Shown piece after piece: positions 8,276-15,617 of a stretch of DNA of 64,000 nt; within the stretch, counting starts at the first letter, position 1; each line of letters begins with the position of its first letter. Position numbers and translations under genes: made by a program. The notes under the pieces are model-generated. The model made no database searches. It was not told where the DNA came from and worked only from the letters and a program-made list of their open reading frames with translations. Source of the stretch: Bacteroidaceae bacterium (GTDB taxonomy: Bacteria > Bacteroidota > Bacteroidia > Bacteroidales > Bacteroidaceae); assembly GCA_017509605.1 (NCBI GenBank), contig JAFWPH010000023.1, forward strand, positions 1-64,000, given 5' to 3'.

Positions 8276-9823
8276 ATGAGATACTTGGTTTCATTTCTAT
8301 GCCTGATGATGGTGGTGATGACAGCCTGCCAGTCGGAACACAAACGACAGGTAGGGATGCTTCATGAGTTGTTGGAAGCCTGCGAGCGCTACGACACGAT
8401 GCCAAACGACTCCGATGCCCGCGCCGTGCTTTACTACATGGAGCGGCATGGCTCTCCGTCAGAATTGCAACAGGCGTGGCGCATGATGGCGAAGATGTAC
8501 AAACGTCACGGGTCGCTCTTCGGTGAGGACTTTGCCTATCAGATGGCGGAGGAATGTGTGAATCCTGTCCATTCGGAGTACGACACGTTGGCTATGGCGG
8601 AGATACTCGCAGAATGGTGTGAGACGAATTTCTACAGTTTGCATTACAGCGCCCGTCAGATGGCCGACAGCGCGCAGACGTTGGCCAAGGCCGCCGGCGA
8701 CTCCACGGCCTACTATCGATACATGGCTTTGCCAGCCTATCTTTTAATGGATGTCTTCTATCGCCAGCAACCGCATACTCATACAGAGCGTGAACAATTC
8801 GACAGTATCATTGCCATTGCAGAGACCGCTTTCCGAAAACTATGGCAGATGGACCGCAAGGACTTGTCTGTGGATGCGTTCTTTCCTGTCATCGCCTACT
8901 ATAATGATGGAACGATGCCCGACTCCATCACCAAATGGCTCGCCCGTTATGCCCGTTATACCCGCAAAGACATCCGTCACCCCGAGTCGCGTGCCGCCGT
9001 GGAATACTTCTTGCAGAAAGGCGACTACTTCAAGAACCAGGAACTATTTGATTCTGCTGCTTACTACTACCAGCAGATCATCGATCAGTCGAAGAACTAT
9101 ACCAAAAGCATAGCCTACGCACGCATGATCGACCTGTATAAGAAGTTCAACCAAAGGGATTCAGCCATCGTGTTTCAATATCGCTACAATAACAAATATG
9201 TCCAGAATTATTTCAGTGTGAAGAAAGACGAGTTTCTGGAGAACGAGGAAGAATGGCGGCAACGAAATGAGTTCATCACCCACGAAGTGGAACTGCAACG
9301 CAGGAGTATGGTATTGGTGTGTGTTGTCGTTGTGCTTCTGTTGGTATGCGGCTTTATCGTCTATCGGTATTATATGCTCAGGCTCCGTCACCGCGAGACG
9401 TTGGAGCAGAACCGAGAATACACTGAAATGCTTCGTTCGCTAAGTGCCAAAGTGGAAAACAGCATCCTTGAGACACCCATCGTCCACCATTTCCATGACC
9501 TCTCGTCGCAGGATGCTCATCCTAAGACCGAAGACTGGCAAGCTCTCCGCGAAGAGATAGACCGTCTGCATCCCCTGTTGTTCCCCACTCTTGAGCAGCA
9601 GTATGCAGCGCATCAATCCGACCAGGCCATGACAGAGCAGGAATGCCGCGTCGTCAGTCTGATTGCCATCCGTTGCAGTCCGCTCCAGATGTCAGTGCTC
9701 CTCGTTTGCACCAAGAGTAACGTCAGCAATCTCCGCCGTCGTCTCTACATCAAACTGACAGGTCGGGACGGTTCTGGCTCAGACCTCGACAAGTATGTGG
9801 CCCAGATATGTGAAGGGGCATAA
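8276..9823 (+). CDS. Membrane-anchored TPR regulator with C-terminal helix-turn-helix, copy A
   Basis: 515 residues. The N-terminus is a lipoprotein-type signal with a lipobox ending VMTAC (Cys18). A helical, TPR-like sensor region fills about 30-335. One strong membrane helix follows at about 344-366, then a coiled-coil stretch (LEQNREYTEMLRSL) and a C-terminal LuxR/GerE-like helix-turn-helix (about 450-500, EQECRVVSLIAIRCSPLQMS, then SNVSNLRRRLY). The layout fits a one-component regulator that senses outside the cytoplasm and binds DNA inside. It is divergent from the outer-membrane protein gene at 5284-8124. A close paralogue at 12005-13609 is divergent from a GLPGLI gene. The target choice is inferred from position and the shared operator. 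Confidence 0.75.
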   Translation: MRYLVSFLCLMMVVMTACQSEHKRQVGMLHELLEACERYDTMPNDSDARAVLYYMERHGSPSELQQAWRMMAKMYKRHGSLFGEDFAYQMAEECVNPVHSEYDTLAMAEILAEWCETNFYSLHYSARQMADSAQTLAKAAGDSTAYYRYMALPAYLLMDVFYRQQPHTHTEREQFDSIIAIAETAFRKLWQMDRKDLSVDAFFPVIAYYNDGTMPDSITKWLARYARYTRKDIRHPESRAAVEYFLQKGDYFKNQELFDSAAYYYQQIIDQSKNYTKSIAYARMIDLYKKFNQRDSAIVFQYRYNNKYVQNYFSVKKDEFLENEEEWRQRNEFITHEVELQRRSMVLVCVVVVLLLVCGFIVYRYYMLRLRHRETLEQNREYTEMLRSLSAKVENSILETPIVHHFHDLSSQDAHPKTEDWQALREEIDRLHPLLFPTLEQQYAAHQSDQAMTEQECRVVSLIAIRCSPLQMSVLLVCTKSNVSNLRRRLYIKLTGRDGSGSDLDKYVAQICEGA

Positions 9824-9866
9824 CAAACGTCTAATGTCTAAAGTCTAACGTCTAATGTCTTTATCT

Positions 9867-9983
9867 CAGTTCCAATGGCTGATACACATGGGCTTTGTTG
9901 TCCATCAACACACCGTTGACAATGGGTAATAAATCGTTGCCGATTTCGACGAACACCTCGTCGGCATGCATATTGCGACGGCC
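9867..9983 (-). pseudogene. Duplicated 3' end of the GLPGLI gene (remnant)
   Basis: 117 bp nearly identical to 10851-10967, the last codons of the intact GLPGLI gene. On the minus strand it reads VFVEIGNDLLPIVNGVL and ends YQPLELR. Homology ends abruptly on the upstream side, where the toxin-antitoxin block begins. It is a leftover of a duplication or recombination and has no start of its own. Confidence 0.75.
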
Positions 9984-10030
9984 CTTAAGTAGTAAAAGAC
10001 GAGATATGATTAAACAATTTGTATTGCACA

Positions 10031-10062
10031 TTTTGTGAAATAGGAAATTAGTTATATCTTTG
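10031..10062 (+). promoter_or_regulatory. Promoter of the toxin-antitoxin pair
   Basis: TTTTG at 10031-10035 and TATCTTTG at 10055-10062 with a 19-bp gap, a near-perfect Bacteroidota -33/-7 pair. Transcription would start near 10068, about 19 bases before the antitoxin ATG at 10087. Confidence 0.6.
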
Positions 10063-10086
10063 TACTCGAATATTTTTAATCCGATT

Positions 10087-10344
10087 ATGACAACAATACA
10101 ATTGAATGCCGAAGTACTTCGCAACTTAAGCGTTGTGGCCGAAGATGAGAATCTTTTGAAGCGTGTTGCCAAGTATCTGCGCAAACTCGTCGCAGAAAAG
10201 GAAAACTCAACCCAAATGACGAAAGAAGAGTTCTATGCCAAGTTGGAGCGAGGTGAAAGGGCTTACGAACAAGGCGAATGCCACGAAATGCTTCCAGATG
10301 AAGATTTGACCACCTATTTAAAACGTCTTGGTTATGACATATAG
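10087..10344 (+). CDS. Antitoxin of a YoeB-type toxin-antitoxin pair
   Basis: 85 residues from the ATG at 10087. The frame opens at 10060, but that would start inside the -7 box. The N-terminus (MTTIQLNAEVLRNLSVVAED) resembles a beta-strand/helix DNA-binding start. The middle is a basic helix (LLKRVAKYLRKLVAEK) and the C-terminal half is acidic (EEFYAKLERGERAYEQGE), as expected for the toxin-neutralising tail. The stop overlaps the toxin gene by 11 bp, so the two are co-translated. It should bind the toxin and repress its own promoter. The exact antitoxin family was not recognised; the call rests on the partner. Confidence 0.7.
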   Translation: MTTIQLNAEVLRNLSVVAEDENLLKRVAKYLRKLVAEKENSTQMTKEEFYAKLERGERAYEQGECHEMLPDEDLTTYLKRLGYDI

Positions 10345-10609
10345 AGTCATTACTACCCCTGAGGCTGATGAGGATTTTGCAAAACTGGCCAAGAGCGAGC
10401 CAAAAGTGTTTAAAAAAGCCCAACGTTTCATAGAAGAGTTGCGTGTACACCCAAAAACAGGTACTGGTCATCCCGAACCCTTGAAGGGCAAACCCGAAGG
10501 ACGCTGGAGTCGTGAACTTACAAAAAAACACAGAATGGTTTACCGCATATTTGACGAAGAAGTGGTGGTATTGGTACTTTCCTCTTATGGTCATTATGAC
10601 GATAAATAG
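10334..10609 (+). CDS. Txe/YoeB-family mRNA interferase toxin
   Basis: 91 residues from the ATG at 10334. It shows the RelE/YoeB fold pattern: an N-terminal strand (MTYRVITTPEADEDFAKLAK), two helices, then the motif GRWSRELTKKHRMVYRIF and a C-terminus VLVLSSYGHYDDK that carries the usual His-Tyr. By family it cuts mRNA at the ribosome and is neutralised by the overlapping antitoxin. The pair is closed by a strong terminator at 10623-10652 and lies between two copies of the end of the GLPGLI gene, suggesting that it arrived as a block. Confidence 0.85.
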   Translation: MTYRVITTPEADEDFAKLAKSEPKVFKKAQRFIEELRVHPKTGTGHPEPLKGKPEGRWSRELTKKHRMVYRIFDEEVVVLVLSSYGHYDDK

Positions 10610-10622
10610 ATTCCATTGAATC

Positions 10623-10652
10623 ATCCCTCTTTCCTATGTCCGAAAGAGGGAT
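10623..10652 (+). terminator. Terminator of the toxin-antitoxin operon
   Basis: Perfect 11-bp inverted repeat (ATCCCTCTTTC / GAAAGAGGGAT) with an 8-base loop, 13 bp after the toxin stop and followed by a T-rich stretch. Confidence 0.75.
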
Positions 10653-10841
10653 TTCTGTTTCTGTGAGTATTTTCTTGAATTGGTCTAGTAAATGAGGAGT
10701 TGATAATTTTGCGCTGGAAAGTTCAGAAAAGTGTAGAACTACTAAACAAAACCGAAGAATTTAGTGTTACTAAGGAGAAAAAGAGAGAAATCATCAGTCA
10801 ACATAGGCTGTGGTAAGACCAAGCGGAAAGGTAAATACTTT

Positions 10842-11753
10842 TTATTTTTTCAGTTCCAATGGCTGATACACATGGGCTTTGTTGTCCATCAACACACCGT
10901 TGACAATGGGTAAAAAATCGTTGCCGATTTCAACGAACACCTCGTCTGCTTGCATATTTCGTCGGTCAGGGATATAATAAGTTGGATTTTTGGGATAGAG
11001 TTTGTTGCCGAAGATTTTGATGCGGTTCTTGATGAGCTTTTCCTCAGTTATCTTCGTGGTGATAGCGTTGTGCTCATAGAAGATAGGAGTGACCGTGTGG
11101 CTGATGCTGTAGATGGTGAAATGGTGGATGCCGCTGTCAGCCTCTGCATCGAGAATGAGTCCAGGTAATCCGCTCAGTTTCCACGGACCAGCAGATGTGG
11201 GGATGTCCTCGGCGTAAAGCACCGTCCATTTCCGCCCATGCAATTGACAGGTGGCCTTCTTGCACAGGTAACCGCTGACAGTCAAGGTGTCGTCGCTGAG
11301 TGTCCAGTTGATTGCTTCACGAGCTTTCCGTGTCTCGAAGATGTTGGGAATGATAGCGTCGCGTACGGTCACTTGCCCATCGGGGTGGTTTGTCCAGACC
11401 TCGGGCATGAAACAGTAGGATTCAGCCCTCAGCATAGGTAGTTCGTCGGGTGTAAAATAGTCATAGTCCTCGTTGTCCTCACGAAACTTGCGGTGGGGAT
11501 AGCTGCGTGTGCAGTGCTGTCCCACTTGTACGCATACCCTCATTCTGTCTGTCACGTCTTGTCCGTCCGCATCCTTCGTTTTGCACTCGTAGTCATATAC
11601 CGCTACCATGTTCGAGACATCGATGCTGTCTTGATGCAGTTGGGCGGCATAGTAGGTTGCCATCAGTTCGTCTATACCGTCATCTACTTGTGCATACACT
11701 CCGTCACAGATGGTGACAAGTGAGATTGTTAGGAAAATCAAATTCTTGTTCAT
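10842..11753 (-). CDS. GLPGLI-family exported protein
   Basis: 303 residues from the ATG at 11753. The frame is open to 11942, but MNKNLIFLTISLVTICDGVYAQ is a signal peptide and the -7 box lies at 11891-11884. The family-naming motif GLPGLI is at 195-200 (GPWKLSGLPGLILDAEAD). These Bacteroidota proteins are exported and often sit beside receptor-like outer-membrane proteins; their molecular role is not known. It is divergent from the second TPR-HTH regulator, with the same promoter geometry as the outer-membrane protein and regulator pair at 8.2 kb. Its last 117 bp are duplicated at 9867-9983. The 230 bp downstream (10610-10841) hold the toxin-antitoxin terminator and no gene. Confidence 0.85.
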   Translation of the reverse strand: MNKNLIFLTISLVTICDGVYAQVDDGIDELMATYYAAQLHQDSIDVSNMVAVYDYECKTKDADGQDVTDRMRVCVQVGQHCTRSYPHRKFREDNEDYDYFTPDELPMLRAESYCFMPEVWTNHPDGQVTVRDAIIPNIFETRKAREAINWTLSDDTLTVSGYLCKKATCQLHGRKWTVLYAEDIPTSAGPWKLSGLPGLILDAEADSGIHHFTIYSISHTVTPIFYEHNAITTKITEEKLIKNRIKIFGNKLYPKNPTYYIPDRRNMQADEVFVEIGNDFLPIVNGVLMDNKAHVYQPLELKK

Positions 11754-11883
11754 CGTTTTGTAGTTACTCAATTTACGGAAGTTATAGAAGGAAGTTAAAA
11801 TGGAAGTTAAATAGGAAGTTATGCGCTTTGCGCAGGACGATAGTTTTGATGGCGGTGACGCGATTGTCCTGTGAGATGTGGTG

Positions 11884-11891
11884 CAAAGGTA
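11884..11891 (-). promoter_or_regulatory. -7 box of the GLPGLI gene
   Basis: TACCTTTG on the minus strand, the same octamer as at 8152-8145, giving a leader of about 125 bases. Confidence 0.6.
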
Positions 11892-11923
11892 CGAAAAAGA
11901 TGGTCTGAAACCCTCATTTAGCA

Positions 11924-11964
11924 GTTTACAATTTGTTGACAAGTGATTTGTAAACTGAGTTTAC
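11924..11964. promoter_or_regulatory. Probable operator of the divergent control region, copy B
   Basis: GTTTAC at 11924-11929, 20 bp spacer, then the palindrome GTAAAC-TGA-GTTTAC at 11950-11964. It matches copy A at 8185-8225, including a shared run TGATTTGTAAACTGAGTTT. The palindrome is perfect here and has one change in copy A. Confidence 0.65.
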
Positions 11965-11987
11965 ACGCTTTTTCCAGAATCTTTCAC

Positions 11988-11995
11988 TATCTTTG
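11988..11995 (+). promoter_or_regulatory. -7 box of the second regulator gene
   Basis: TATCTTTG lying only 9 bp before the ATG at 12005. Transcription would start near 12001, leaving almost no leader. Confidence 0.6.
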
Positions 11996-12004
11996 TGCTC
12001 AGTT

Positions 12005-13609
12005 ATGAAGAATCTACCCTTACTTCTGTTCCTGTTGATGTTGTTGGGTGCCTGTCGGTCGGAACACCAGCGTCAGGTGCAGATGATGAACGACCTGATT
12101 GACGCCACGGACAGATACGACACCTTGCCGAACGACTCCGATGCCCGAGCCGTGCTCTACTATATGGAGCGGCATGGCTCACCCCGCGAATTGCAACAGG
12201 CCTGGCGTATGATGGCGAAGATGTACCGTCGTCATGGCGCGCTTTTTTATGAGGGCTTTGCCTACGAGATGGCGACCGACTGCATCGATTCGCTGAGTAG
12301 TGACTTTGACCCACAGGCCTTGGCTGAGATCTGCTATGAATGGAGCATTAACCAGTACTTCAGTCTTGATGACGGGATTGCGAGACGATTGGCACGTCGG
12401 GGTATGTCGTTGGCGCATCAGGCAGGTGATACCGCATTATATTACAGGTGCCTTGGGCAGGATGCATACATAGGGTTACTGATGAACCAAGATGCGCTGT
12501 TGTTGGACACCGCGCATCGTGTCTTCGACGAGTTGTGGCGTCGTGGTCGCAAGGACTGGGCGGTGGATGCCTTCTTCCCCTACATGGCGTATGTGCTGAA
12601 CTACGAACGCAAGTCGTTCGGTTTATGCGCTCAGCATGTCAGTGACTCGGTTTTCCTCAGTACATTAGGTGTGGCTCCATTGATGTTTGCCGATGAGGCC
12701 AACCCCATCTCCGACTCAATGGAAATATGGATTCAACGATACAAGCAGTACACTAAACAGGACCTCGAGCATGTGGGTTCGTATGCTGCTATCGAGTACT
12801 GGAAACTGCAAGGCGACTATTACTTGCGCAAAGGCAACTTCGATTCAGCCCATTACTATTACAGCAAACTCGACCATCCTTGGAACTATGTCCGTTTCCA
12901 AGGCTACGAACGGTTGCTCAAACTCTACAACTGGTTTCCTGAACGGGACTCAGACTACGCTATCCGCGTCCAATACAATGAAAATGCTGTTGATCATTAC
13001 TTCGGCTTTAGGAAAGACCGCTTCTTGGAGAACGAGGACGAGTACCGTCAGCGCAATGTGCTCATCAACCATGAATTGCAATTGCAACACCAACGCACCC
13101 TGCTCTTATACGGGCTGTTGTTCTTGTTGGCCATCGCAGTTTTTGGGGTTCGTCGGTTCTACAAACTTAGGCGCGAGCATCTCGAGACGTTGGAACAGAA
13201 TCGTGAATACGCCGAAATGGTGCAATCGCTTCAACTTCGTGACCGTCCATCGCTTCTCGACACTGATATCGCCCGCCGTTTCCATGACCTATCCTCGCAG
13301 GATGCTCATCCCACGGCAGAGGACTGGCGTTCCCTCCGCGAAGAGATTGACACCTTGCATCCTCGGTTGTTCCCTTCTCTGACGCAACAATATGCCGAGC
13401 ATCAGCCTGGGCAGACCATGTCCGAACAAGAGTGCCGCGTCATCAGTCTGCTTGCCATACGTTGCAGTCCGCTTCAGATGTCAGTCCTCATGGTCTGCAC
13501 CAAAAGCAATATCAGCAATCTCCGCCGTCGTCTCTATCAGAAACTCACAGGTCTCGACGGCTCCGGCTCCGACCTTGACAAGTATATTGCAGAGATGTGC
13601 TTATCTTGA
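12005..13609 (+). CDS. Membrane-anchored TPR regulator with C-terminal helix-turn-helix, copy B
   Basis: 534 residues from the ATG at 12005 (a TTG at 11993 is also in frame but overlaps the -7 box). It is a full-length paralogue of 8276-9823: lipobox ending LLGAC, the shared N-terminal stretch NDSDARAVLYYMERHGSP, a helical sensor region, one membrane helix (about 365-383), a coiled coil and a nearly identical LuxR-like C-terminus (EQECRVISLLAIRCSPLQMS). The sensor region between about 100 and 330 differs most, so the two copies may read different signals while binding similar DNA. It probably controls itself and the divergent GLPGLI gene. Confidence 0.75.
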   Translation: MKNLPLLLFLLMLLGACRSEHQRQVQMMNDLIDATDRYDTLPNDSDARAVLYYMERHGSPRELQQAWRMMAKMYRRHGALFYEGFAYEMATDCIDSLSSDFDPQALAEICYEWSINQYFSLDDGIARRLARRGMSLAHQAGDTALYYRCLGQDAYIGLLMNQDALLLDTAHRVFDELWRRGRKDWAVDAFFPYMAYVLNYERKSFGLCAQHVSDSVFLSTLGVAPLMFADEANPISDSMEIWIQRYKQYTKQDLEHVGSYAAIEYWKLQGDYYLRKGNFDSAHYYYSKLDHPWNYVRFQGYERLLKLYNWFPERDSDYAIRVQYNENAVDHYFGFRKDRFLENEDEYRQRNVLINHELQLQHQRTLLLYGLLFLLAIAVFGVRRFYKLRREHLETLEQNREYAEMVQSLQLRDRPSLLDTDIARRFHDLSSQDAHPTAEDWRSLREEIDTLHPRLFPSLTQQYAEHQPGQTMSEQECRVISLLAIRCSPLQMSVLMVCTKSNISNLRRRLYQKLTGLDGSGSDLDKYIAEMCLS

Positions 13610-13730
13610 CGCATCATTCCAGGTCATCACTCCTAAGAATGCGGAAGTCTTCTTGTTATGAACTCTCTTGTTAACGTGAATTCGACGATAATAAATTGTG
13701 ATACATTATCGGCTTTTTTGTTGATCATAA

Positions 13731-13770
13731 ACATGAATGGCCACAAATTTGACACAAATTATTCATGAAT
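13731..13770. repeat. 40-bp intergenic repeat, copy 2
   Basis: Begins ACATGAATGG and matches 5189-5228 at about 33 of 40 positions. The following CATGTAAAG-n-GAAGCCTT stretch (from 13775) is shared with 47814-47834. Confidence 0.55.
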
Positions 13771-13772
13771 TA

Positions 13773-14000
13773 TCATGTAAAGAGAAGCCTTTTTGTAATC
13801 AACTTGTAATCAACTCCAACTTCACTTTCGTCGAACTGACGTTCCTTTAGGAACTTCAACAAGTTTTCAAATATCAGGTCATAGTTGTTGACTTCTATCC
13901 TCCTATCGAACTGATTGAAAACACTTTCCTCGCTGATTTTAAATTTTACGAGAATTGAGTTGATAATGGTCCTTATGTTGAATCGTTCACAACAAAATCT
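13773..14000 (-). pseudogene. Open frame without a start codon, continuing out of repeat R5
   Basis: On the minus strand the frame is open from 14000 to a TGA at 13773-13775. It passes through repeat R5 and then reads like a real charged protein (ISEESVFNQFDRRIEVNNYD, LIFENLLKFLKERQFDESEV). There is no ATG, GTG or TTG at a useful place, so this looks like the C-terminal end of a gene cut by the repeat, or a cassette missing its front. The family was not recognised. Confidence 0.35.
13959..13993 (-). repeat. CRISPR-like 35-bp repeat R5
   Basis: On the plus strand it starts GTTGATAATGG and ends TTCACAAC. It differs from the three array repeats at 15067-15233 by one base (TTC for TTT near the end) and shares that base with R4. 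It lies 13 bp after the stop of the gene at 14007-14690. Confidence 0.75.
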
Positions 14001-14006
14001 CTAAGG

Positions 14007-14690
14007 TCAATGCACGTCGATACCGTCAAAATACAGTTCTGCAATGACGGTGTCGTCATATTTAGAGCCGGGATAGACTTCGAGAATCTCGAATTTCAGT
14101 GTCCAGTCGGGCTTTGCATCGTCGTAGTAGCCGAGGATGCCGACATCGAAACTCTGGAGGGTGCGGCTGTCCTCCAAGGCGAGGATGGCATAAGGTTGGT
14201 TGTTGTACCATACGCGCAGTTTCTTCACGCGTGAGTTGGCTTTCCATGCCTCCTCCGACTTGACATGGCCGTTGAGGATTTCCACTGTTGTAATTCGAGG
14301 GCATTTTCCCTCGAACGTGTAGGTAAGGCTTTCGCCAATGCCCTTTCCCTTCGTGGCCCACACGCTCTCATGGTTGAAATCATGGGCATTCTCGCCCTTG
14401 TAGTCAAACTTGTTGTTGGGAGACAGGCAGCTTGATGCAGTGACGCTCTTCACCTCTCCGCCGCAGTACCAGCTGCATCTGCCACTATACAAGTCGTCAT
14501 AGACGGTGATGTCGCCATATTTCCATAACTCCTCAGAATCATCTTCATATTGGTTGGAGAGTTTTTCCCACTGTTCCACTGAGATTTTTGGCATCGGAGT
14601 GATGCTTTGGGGTTTGATGACCTTTTCTTGCGCATGAACGGCCATCATTGCAGTAATGGCTATAAGGATGGTGATGATGCTTCTTTTCAT
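14007..14690 (-). CDS. Exported protein with NADase-type glycan-binding-like domain
   Basis: 227 residues. The signal peptide is MKRSIITILIAITAMMAVHAQ. From about residue 65 it resembles the discoidin-like domain called NADase-type glycan-binding domain in other bacteria: SVTASSCLSP, ESVWATKGKGIGESLTYTF, then KSEEAWKANSRVKKLRVWYN. Such domains bind surfaces or partner proteins and no catalytic domain is attached here. The gene is bracketed by repeats R4 (14758-14792) and R5 (13959-13993), and no TAnnTTTG box was seen in the 67 bp before it. It may depend on the promoter at 15264-15257. Confidence 0.6.
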   Translation of the reverse strand: MKRSIITILIAITAMMAVHAQEKVIKPQSITPMPKISVEQWEKLSNQYEDDSEELWKYGDITVYDDLYSGRCSWYCGGEVKSVTASSCLSPNNKFDYKGENAHDFNHESVWATKGKGIGESLTYTFEGKCPRITTVEILNGHVKSEEAWKANSRVKKLRVWYNNQPYAILALEDSRTLQSFDVGILGYYDDAKPDWTLKFEILEVYPGSKYDDTVIAELYFDGIDVH

Positions 14691-14757
14691 AATGCTTGAT
14701 AGTTTTATTGTTCCCTTAAATCGGATATTATTAGTTTAATAATAGGCAATGATATAT

Positions 14758-14792
14758 GTTGATAATGGTCCTTATGTTGAATCGTTCACAAC
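14758..14792 (-). repeat. CRISPR-like 35-bp repeat R4
   Basis: Same 35-bp sequence as R5 (ends TTCACAAC on the plus strand). It ends one base before the stop codon of the small membrane-protein gene at 14794-15051 and lies 67 bp before the next gene. Confidence 0.8.
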
Positions 14793-14793
14793 C

Positions 14794-15051
14794 TTAATCG
14801 CCGCCGTCTCCATCATCGCTAAAGTTGCTAAAAGCGCCGAAACCGTCTAAAGGTTTTCCGTTGCTTGGGTTTTCGTCTTCAAAGATTGACAATCCAAGAA
14901 CAAACCAAAGAGATGCTGAAATCGCAAATATGAACATCGCGTAAAACCCAGTAATCGTGGTTTTGATGATGAAATCGCTTATCACGAAGAAAAAGGAAAT
15001 AATCGCGATAATGGCCAAAACAGGCAGGAGGATATTTTTGATTTTTTTCAT
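14794..15051 (-). CDS. Small two-helix membrane protein
   Basis: 85 residues from the ATG at 15051. The open frame extends upstream only because the repeats happen to read through as RFNIRTIIN. Two hydrophobic helices (about 7-27 and 33-55) are followed by an acidic, glycine-rich cytoplasmic tail (FSDDGDGGD). The family was not recognised. It sits between R3 (15 bp upstream of its ATG) and R4 (directly after its stop), like a cassette. It would be transcribed from 15264 through the array. Confidence 0.5.
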   Translation of the reverse strand: MKKIKNILLPVLAIIAIISFFFVISDFIIKTTITGFYAMFIFAISASLWFVLGLSIFEDENPSNGKPLDGFGAFSNFSDDGDGGD

Positions 15052-15066
15052 AATGCGTGTTTTTGT

Positions 15067-15233
15067 GTTGATAATGGTCCTTATGTTGAATCGTTTACAA
15101 CCAGGAGCGGTGCTGAGGTTGCCGCTCTCGTGGTTGATAATGGTCCTTATGTTGAATCGTTTACAACTCTTTGGAGAAATGGGGTTCGGTGGAATGGGGT
15201 TGATAATGGTCCTTATGTTGAATCGTTTACAAC
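15067..15233 (-). CRISPR. CRISPR-like array: three 35-bp repeats, two 31-bp spacers
   Basis: Repeats at 15067-15101, 15133-15167 and 15199-15233 are identical, with a strict 66-bp period. The two 31-bp spacers (15102-15132 and 15168-15198) are unrelated to each other. The repeat begins GTTG and ends CAAC, as many CRISPR repeats do. An AT-rich stretch with a -7 box (15264-15257) borders the right end like a leader, and repeats further left (R4, R5) carry a change, as trailer-end repeats do. Against a plain array: the next two intervals hold whole genes (273 and 764 bp), and no cas gene is in the window. Confidence 0.55.
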
Positions 15234-15410
15234 CTTTAGACCATAAATAGTTGGTACAAAGATAGTTTAAATATCTTTTTCTCACAAAAAAATGAACTAG
15301 TTTTGCAAAAAAAAAATGTTTTTTCCCCATTTTTTTGATTTTTGTACAAAAAAAAGACAACGATAATGGCAAAACAGATATTAGTTATAAAAAGAAGTTA
15401 TATAGGGAGT
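15234..15410 (-). other. AT-rich leader-like region beside the array
   Basis: About 175 bp, strongly AT-rich with long A and T runs on both sides of 15300. It carries the only good promoter box near the array. No open frame of protein character. Confidence 0.45.
15257..15264 (-). promoter_or_regulatory. -7 box reading into the array
   Basis: TATCTTTG on the minus strand. Transcription would begin near 15251, about 18 bases before the first repeat, and run through R1-R3, the small membrane gene, R4 and the next gene. Confidence 0.5.
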
Positions 15411-15503
15411 TAAGAATTAAGAGAAATAAGAAACTTTAAGTTCTATTGTCTTGTGAGTAGCACATAACTCCCATGAGCGTAAGGCTCTCCAGCGGAAATA
15501 ATC

Positions 15504-15579
15504 TCGCAGGCAGGCTGCCTGCGTACCCCATGTTGCCAGACCGCGAGAAATTTATCGCAGGCAAGCTGCCTGCGTACCC
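15504..15579. repeat. Two copies of a GC-rich palindrome
   Basis: Copies at 15504-15529 and 15555-15579 share TCGCAGGCA, GCTGCCTGCGTACCC and fold as short hairpins. A related element with TGCCTGCG lies at 63941-63970 near the window end. Function unknown. Confidence 0.5.
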
Positions 15580-15617
15580 AGCAATGAATGTAGTGAGTTG
15601 ACTATCATTTAGATTAT

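Noticed and set aside
13959-15233. Integron attC sites
   Set aside because: The repeats end GTTG...CAAC, with the core triplets facing the opposite way from attC (RYYYAAC...GTTRRRY), and no integrase is present.
14794-15372. Long open frame of 192 residues through the repeats
   Set aside because: 66-bp periodicity happens to be a multiple of three, so the repeat stays open (RFNIRTIIN). The true gene starts at 15051.
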